Part shown: positions 58,588 to 64,000 of the stretch, one piece after another
Layout: each line of letters begins with the position of its first letter
How positions within the stretch are numbered: position 1 is the stretch's first letter
From: Arenicola marina
Taxonomy: Eukaryota; Annelida; Polychaeta; Arenicolidae
Length of the DNA: 64,000 nt
Assembly: GCA_964019135.1 (NCBI GenBank)
Contig: OZ025260.1
Span: 29,072,254 to 29,136,253, forward strand
Direction: 5' to 3'
Made by a program: the position numbers and the translations under genes
The notes under the pieces: model-generated
What the model saw: the letters and a program-made list of their open reading frames with translations, nothing else
What the model was told of the DNA's origin: nothing
Databases searched by the model: none

Positions 58588-60480
58588 TGACGAGAGCTGT
58601 TAACAGGTTAACCCATCAAGCGATCAACGAGTCAAGTTGGACCCAAACCGCCTTGCAAATACAGTCGTGAAACAATTTATTAAACATAGATAATGACAGA
58701 CACGGGGAATAACTTGGCATTAAAAAGCAAACGAGGCGTGTGTGCGTCATCCACACATATATATATACATATATATATATATATATGGTGGGTGAGGGGG
58801 AGATAGCCGTCCAATGAAACATTCATCGATGGGGACCATAAACCTGGGGACCAGGGCCGTCAGGTCTGCATCCAGCGCCATTAATAAAGCAGATGACAAT
58901 ATCGTAATTGAGTTTTGCGCGCATGGGACGCCGGGTGGGGGGAGGAGGGGGAGGAGGGAGGAGGGGGAGGAGGGAGGAGGGAGGAGGGGGAGGGGGGAGA
59001 GAGGGAGGGGGAAGGAAGGAAGGTGGGAGGGCGGCAGGGTGGAGGGGGGGAGGTACAAAGAAGGGGGTGAGTGGATGGGGGGTGCAGTGGGTGGGGGTGG
59101 AGTTGATGGGGGGTCGAGTGGACGATGGGGTGGAGTGGTTGGAGAGGGTGAGGGAGTAGAGTGGATGGGGGCGGAGTGGATGGGGGAGTAGAGTGGGTGG
59201 GGGCCGGGGTGGAGTGGATGGGGAGGTAAAGTAGGTGTAGGGTGGAGTGGATGGGGGAGGGGTGGAGTAGATGGGGGTAGTACGGTCCGGTCGCTAGGAG
59301 ATAATGGTCTGGGAAAGAATGCGCAACACGCGATAAGCAAGTACCATCCATCCTGGGCTGGAGATGTGCGGGAGCGACGAGGAGGGGGGATGATGGAAGA
59401 GCCCGCCGCCGCCGCCTCACGCGTATCCATTAATGGCACTCCATCGGGGGCGGGGGGGGGGGGGGTGACACACCTCGCCACACAGCTGATCCCCAGGGCA
59501 GTGGTGGCACCCTCCAGCCCATTAGGCAGTAGCCAGCAGCGGAAGGACCGCATCATAACACCTAGAGCGCGAGGCGGGCCGTTGATCCACGCGCCGGGGA
59601 ACCTCCCACCCTCGGTCCTCCCCGCCATTAGTGACGAGTGATTTGGTATCGACTGATCCCGTATGAGGATCAGCGCCCCCTGTCGGCGTGGTCGATAGTC
59701 TGAGAGCCGTGCTGTACTGTGGACGCACACTAACGAGGTGGCGAGGAAAGCGCCGCTACTCCTCAGCCCTTATTACAACCCCAGCACGCAATGGAGACCG
59801 GATATAACATTAGCCCGTAATTGAGCCAGTTGACCTTCCCGTAGCTCCACCCCCCCCCCCTCCTCTCCCCTCCCCTCCCCCCCTCCTCCCCCCGTCCTCC
59901 ACCCCCCCCCCCCTACTCAGTCCTCCATCCCCCTACTCCACAACCACTACTCACAACCAAGCCGTTCATCGCCTCCCCGCTCCCCCCACTACATTTACAG
60001 ACAGCAGCCCCATCTCCCCGACACAAAGGGTTTTCCGCCCTTGCTTCGATGTATGCACCTATTCCTGTATGTATATATGTACGAATGCGCCTCGGCAGAC
60101 AGACGCACGGTGCCTGTGTCTGCCTTGGCGGCTGGCTGTAGGGTAGTTAGTCGGTCGGTTACCTGAGCGCCTTGCCTTCCTCTATACAGGGCGTGCTTGG
60201 CCCCGCCCCACCCCGCCCTGACCCATGTCACCGGCTGCCAAGAGGACTTGAGGCAACAGCAGACATGTCTGCAGTTACTTAGGGCAACAGGCCACTCGAT
60301 AACCGCCCGCGGCGCTGCTTCCTCCTTCCTCACGGAGCCACCCTGTTTGGCATTCCGACACGAGCCGGCCAGCCGTCACAGCCCAGAGTGAGGGGGGGGG
60401 GGGGGAGGGCGGGAAGCACCCCACAGCGTCACAGCCTAGAGAGGAGGGGGGCGGGCAGGGGGATGGAGGGGGGGAAGCAC
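58588..60480. other. Low-complexity and GC-rich sequence between arrays
   Basis: It holds a TATATA/TATATG run at 58756-58786, a purine-rich G tract at 58936-59280, a CpG-containing GC-rich block at about 59340-59740 and C tracts at 59849-59915. Several open frames exist but have simple composition. I could not place a PDE2A exon here. Confidence 0.5.
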
Positions 60481-63400
60481 CCCACAGCGTCACAGCCTAG
60501 AGAGGGGGGGGGGCAGGATGGCGGAGGTCGGGATCACCCCACAGCCCAGAGAGACAGACAGGGTGGCGGAGGTCGGGAAGCACCCCACAGCCCAGAGAGA
60601 CAGACAGGGTGGCGGAGGTCGGGAAGCACCCCACAGCCCAGAGCGACAGACAGGGTGGTGGAGGGCAGGAAGCACCCCACAGCCCAGAGAGACAGACAGG
60701 GTGGCGGAGGTCGGGAAGCACCCCACAGCCCAGAGAGACAGGCAGGGCGGTGGAGGGCGGGAAGCACCTAACAGCCCAGAGAGACAGACAGGGTGGCGGA
60801 GGTCGGGAAGCACCCCACAGCCCAGAGCGACAGACAGGGTGGCGGAGGTCGGGAAGCACCTAACAGCCCAGAGAGACAGACAGGGTGGCGGAGGGCGGGA
60901 AGCACCCCACAGCCCAGAGCGACAGACAGGGTGGCGGAGGTCGGGAAGCACCTAACAGCCCAGAGAGACAGACAGGGTGGCGGAGGGCGGGAAGCACCTA
61001 ACAGCCCAGAGAGACAGACAGGGTGGCGGAGGTCGGGAAGCACCCCACAGCCCAGAGCGACAGACAGGGTGGCGGAGGTCGGGAAGCACCTAACAGCCCA
61101 GAGAGACAGACAGGGTGGTGGAGGGCGGGAATCACCTAACAGCCTAGAGAGACAGGCAGGGTGGCGGAGGGCGGGAAGCACCCCACAGCCCAGAGAGACA
61201 GACAGGGCGGTGGAGGGCGGGAAGCACCTAACAGCCCAGAGAGACAGACAGGGTGGTGGAGGGCGGGAATCACCTAACAGCCTAGAGAGACAGGCAGGGT
61301 GGCGGAGGGCGGGAAGCACCTAACAGCACAGAGAGACAGGCAGGGCGGTGGAGGGCGGGAAGCACCTAACAGCCCAGAGAGACAGACAGGGCGGTGGAGG
61401 GCGGGAAGCACCTAACAGCCCAGAGAGACAGGCAGGGTGGTGGAGGGCGGGAATCACCTAACAGCCTAGAGAGACAGGCAGGGTGGCGGAGGGCGGGAAG
61501 CACCTAACAGCCCAGAGAGACAGGCAGGGCGGTGGAGGGCGGGAAGCACCTAACAGCCCAGAGAGACAGACAGGGTGGTGGAGGGCGGGAAGCACCTAAC
61601 AGCCCAGAGAGACAGACAGGGTGGCGGAGGGCGGGAAGCACCTAACAGCCCAGAGAGACAGACAGGGCGGTGGAGGGCGGGAAGCACCTAACAGCCCAGA
61701 GAGACAGACAGGGTGGTGGGGGGCGGGAAGCACCTAACAGCCCAGAGAGACAGGCAGGGCGGTGGGGGGCGGGAAGCACCTAACAGCCCAGAGAGACAGG
61801 CAGGGCGGTGGAGGTCGGGAAGCACCCCACAGCCCAGAGCGACAGACAGGGTGGCGGAGGTCGGGAAGCACCTAACAGCCCAGAGAGACAGGCAGGGCGG
61901 TGGAGGGCGGGAAGCACCTAACAGCCCAGAGAGACAGACAGGGCGGTGGAGGGCGGGAAGCACTCCACAGCCCAGAGCGACAGACAGGGTGGCGGAGGTC
62001 GGGAAGCACCTAACAGCCCAGAGAGACAGGCAGGGTGGCGGAGGTCGGGAAGCACCTAACAGCCCAGAGCGACAGACAGGGCGGTGGAGGTCGGGAAGCA
62101 CCTAACAGCCCAGAGAGACAGACAGGGCGGTGGAGGGCGGGAAGCACCTAACAGCCCAGAGAGACAGGCAGGGCGGTGGAGGTCGGGAAGCACCTAACAG
62201 CCCAGAGAGACAGACAGGGCGGTGGAGGGCGGGAAGCACCTAACAGCCCAGAGAGACAGGCAGGGTGGCGGAGGTCGGGAAGCACCTAACAGCCCAGAGA
62301 GACAGACAGGGCGGTGGAGGGCGGGAAGCACCTAACAGCCCAGAGAGACAGACAGGGCGGTGGAGGGCGGGAAGCACCTAACAGCCCAGAGAGACAGGCA
62401 GGGTGGTGGAGGGCGGGAAGCACCCCACAGCCCAGAGAGACAGACAGGGCGGTGGAGGGCGGGAAGCACCTAACAGCCCAGAGAGACAGGCAGGGCGGTG
62501 GAGGGCGGGAAGCACCTAACAGCCCAGAGAGACAGGCAGGGCGGTGGAGGGCGGGAAGCACCTAACAGCCCAGAGAGACAGGCAGGGCGGTGGAGGGCGG
62601 GAAGCACCTAACAGCCCAGAGAGACAGGCAGGGCGGTGGAGGACGGGAAGCACCTAACAGCCCAGAGAGACAGACAGGGCGGTGGAGGGCGGGAAGCACC
62701 TAACAGCCCAGAGAGACAGACAGGGCGGTGGAGGGCGGGAAGCACCTAACAGCCCAGAGAGACAGACAGGGTGGTGGAGGGCGGGAAGCACCTAACAGCC
62801 CAGAGAGACAGGCAGGGTGGTGGAGGGCGGGAAGCACCTAACAGCCCAGAGAGACAGGCAGGGCGGTGGAGGGCGGGAAGCACCTAACAGCCCAGAGAGA
62901 CAGGCAGGGCGGTGGAGGGCAGGAAGCACCTAACAGCCCAGAGAGACAGACAGGGTGGTGGAGGGCGGGAAGCACCTAACAGCCCAGAGAGACAGACAGG
63001 GCGGTGGAGGGCGGGAAGCACCTAACAGCCCAGAGAGACAGACAGGGTGGTGGAGGGCGGGAAGCACCTAACAGCCCAGAGAGACAGACAGGGTGGTGGA
63101 GGGCGGGAAGCACCTAACAGCCCAGAGAGACAGACAGGGTGGTGGAGGGCGGGAAGCACCTAACAGCCCAGAGAGACAGGCAGGGTGGTGGAGGGCGGGA
63201 AGCACCTAACAGCCCAGAGCGACAGACAGGGTGGTGGAGGGCGGGAAGCACCTAACAGCACAGAGAGACAGGCAGGGCGGTGGAGGGCGGGAAGCACCTA
63301 ACAGCCCAGAGAGACAGACAGGGTGGTGGAGGGCGGGAAGCACCTAACAGCCCAGAGAGACAGACAGGGTGGTGGGGGGCGGGAAGCACCTAACAGCCCA

Positions 63401-64000
63401 GAGAGACAGACAGGGTGGCGGAGGGCGGGAAGCACCTAACAGCCCAGAGAGACAGACAGGGTGGTGGAGGGCGGGAAGCACCTAACAGCCCAGAGAGACA
63501 GACAGGGTGGTGGAGGGCGGGAAGCACCCCACAGCCCAGAGAGACAGACAGGGTGGTGGGGGGCGGGAAGCACCTAACAGCCCAGAGAGACAGACAGGGT
63601 GGCGGAGGGCGGGAAGCACCTAACAGCCCAGAGAGACAGACAGGGTGGTGGAGGGCGGGAAGCACCTAACAGCCCAGAGAGACAGGCAGGGTGGTGGAGG
63701 GCGGGAAGCACCTAACAGCCCAGAGCGACAGACAGGGTGGCGGAGGTCGGGAAGCACCTAACAGCCCAGAGAGACAGACAGGGTGGTGGAGGGCAGGAAG
63801 CACCCCACAGCCCAGAGAGACAGACAGGGTGGTGGAGGGCGGGAAGCACCTAACAGCCCAGAGAGACAGACAGGGCGGTGGAGGGCGGGAAGCACCTAAC
63901 AGCCCAGAGAGACAGACAGGGCGGTGGAGGGCGGGAAGCACCTAACAGCCCAGAGAGACAGACAGGGTGGTGGAAGGCGGGAAGCACCTAACAGCCCAGA
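60481..64000. repeat. 46-bp minisatellite continuing past the window edge
   Basis: About 76 copies of a 46-bp unit with GACAGACAGGGTGGCGGAGG, GCGGGAAGCACC and TAACAGCCCAGAGA. Copies near 60481-60900 carry CCCACAGCC instead of TAACAGCC, so there is a gradient of variants along the array. Confidence 0.97.

Noticed and set aside
58820..58900. Possible exon with ALLMALDADLTALVPRF on the minus strand
   Set aside because: Weak resemblance to the PDE2A N-terminus, but the donor phase is wrong and the acceptor poor.
59470..59640. Possible upstream exon on the minus strand (LLPNGLEGATTALGISCVAR, GTGTGT donor)
   Set aside because: No similarity to PDE2A that I can defend, and the phase does not match exon 1.
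59944..59975. Possible short first exon MNGLV with GTGAGT donor
   Set aside because: Phase fits exon 1, but five residues give no evidence and no promoter support.
60388..63945. Many 80-180 codon frames on both strands
   Set aside because: Products of the 46-bp array; same peptide repeated, no start or stop logic.

Overview
The window is animal (eukaryotic) nuclear DNA, most likely from an invertebrate. The evidence is one many-exon gene with small GT-AG introns, tRNA-derived SINEs, short palindromic DNA-transposon remnants and very large minisatellite arrays. I see no bacterial gene, operon, rRNA, standalone tRNA or viral gene. Vertebrate origin looks unlikely because the protein is clearly diverged from vertebrate PDE2A and the SINEs are unfamiliar. 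I cannot name the phylum.

The only gene I can support is a PDE2A-type cGMP-stimulated 3',5'-cyclic-nucleotide phosphodiesterase on the minus strand. I traced 29 coding exons between 43447 and the stop codon at 1650-1652. Every junction is GT-AG, all phases agree, and the joined length is 2514 bp (837 codons plus stop, counted from the first traced exon). The order is N-terminal domain (exons 1-5), GAF-A (6-11), linker helix (12-13), GAF-B (13-18), connector (19-20) and HD-type catalytic domain (20-29). All metal-binding residues and the invariant glutamine are present. The N-terminus is incomplete; an exon candidate with a strong Kozak ATG lies at 45300. Exon 12 has a second, phase-compatible donor that would insert about 200 disordered residues between the GAF domains.

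About half of the window is tandem repeat, nearly all of it intronic or upstream of the traced exons. The main arrays (unit length) are 25 bp at 25.8-28.7 kb, 64 bp at 20.7-25.3 kb, 34 bp at 18.7-20.2 kb, 21 bp at 36.4-38.6 kb, another 34 bp at 39.5-43.1 kb, 52 bp at 47.9-51.9 kb, 32 bp at 51.9-58.6 kb, and 46 bp from 60.5 kb past the window edge. Several contain nested higher-order duplications. They create very long spurious open frames (up to 1580 codons) that I do not treat as genes.

The most unusual structure is the 541-bp intron between exons 15 and 16. Its 5' part is a tandem duplication of the exon 15 end plus donor. Its 3' part is a tandem duplication of the acceptor plus the exon 16 start. 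A similar donor duplication follows exon 2. Splice junctions therefore seem to have seeded minisatellites in this gene. Mobile elements include two tRNA-SINE families, a hAT-like MITE, a palindromic MITE present twice, and an 850-bp foldback element.
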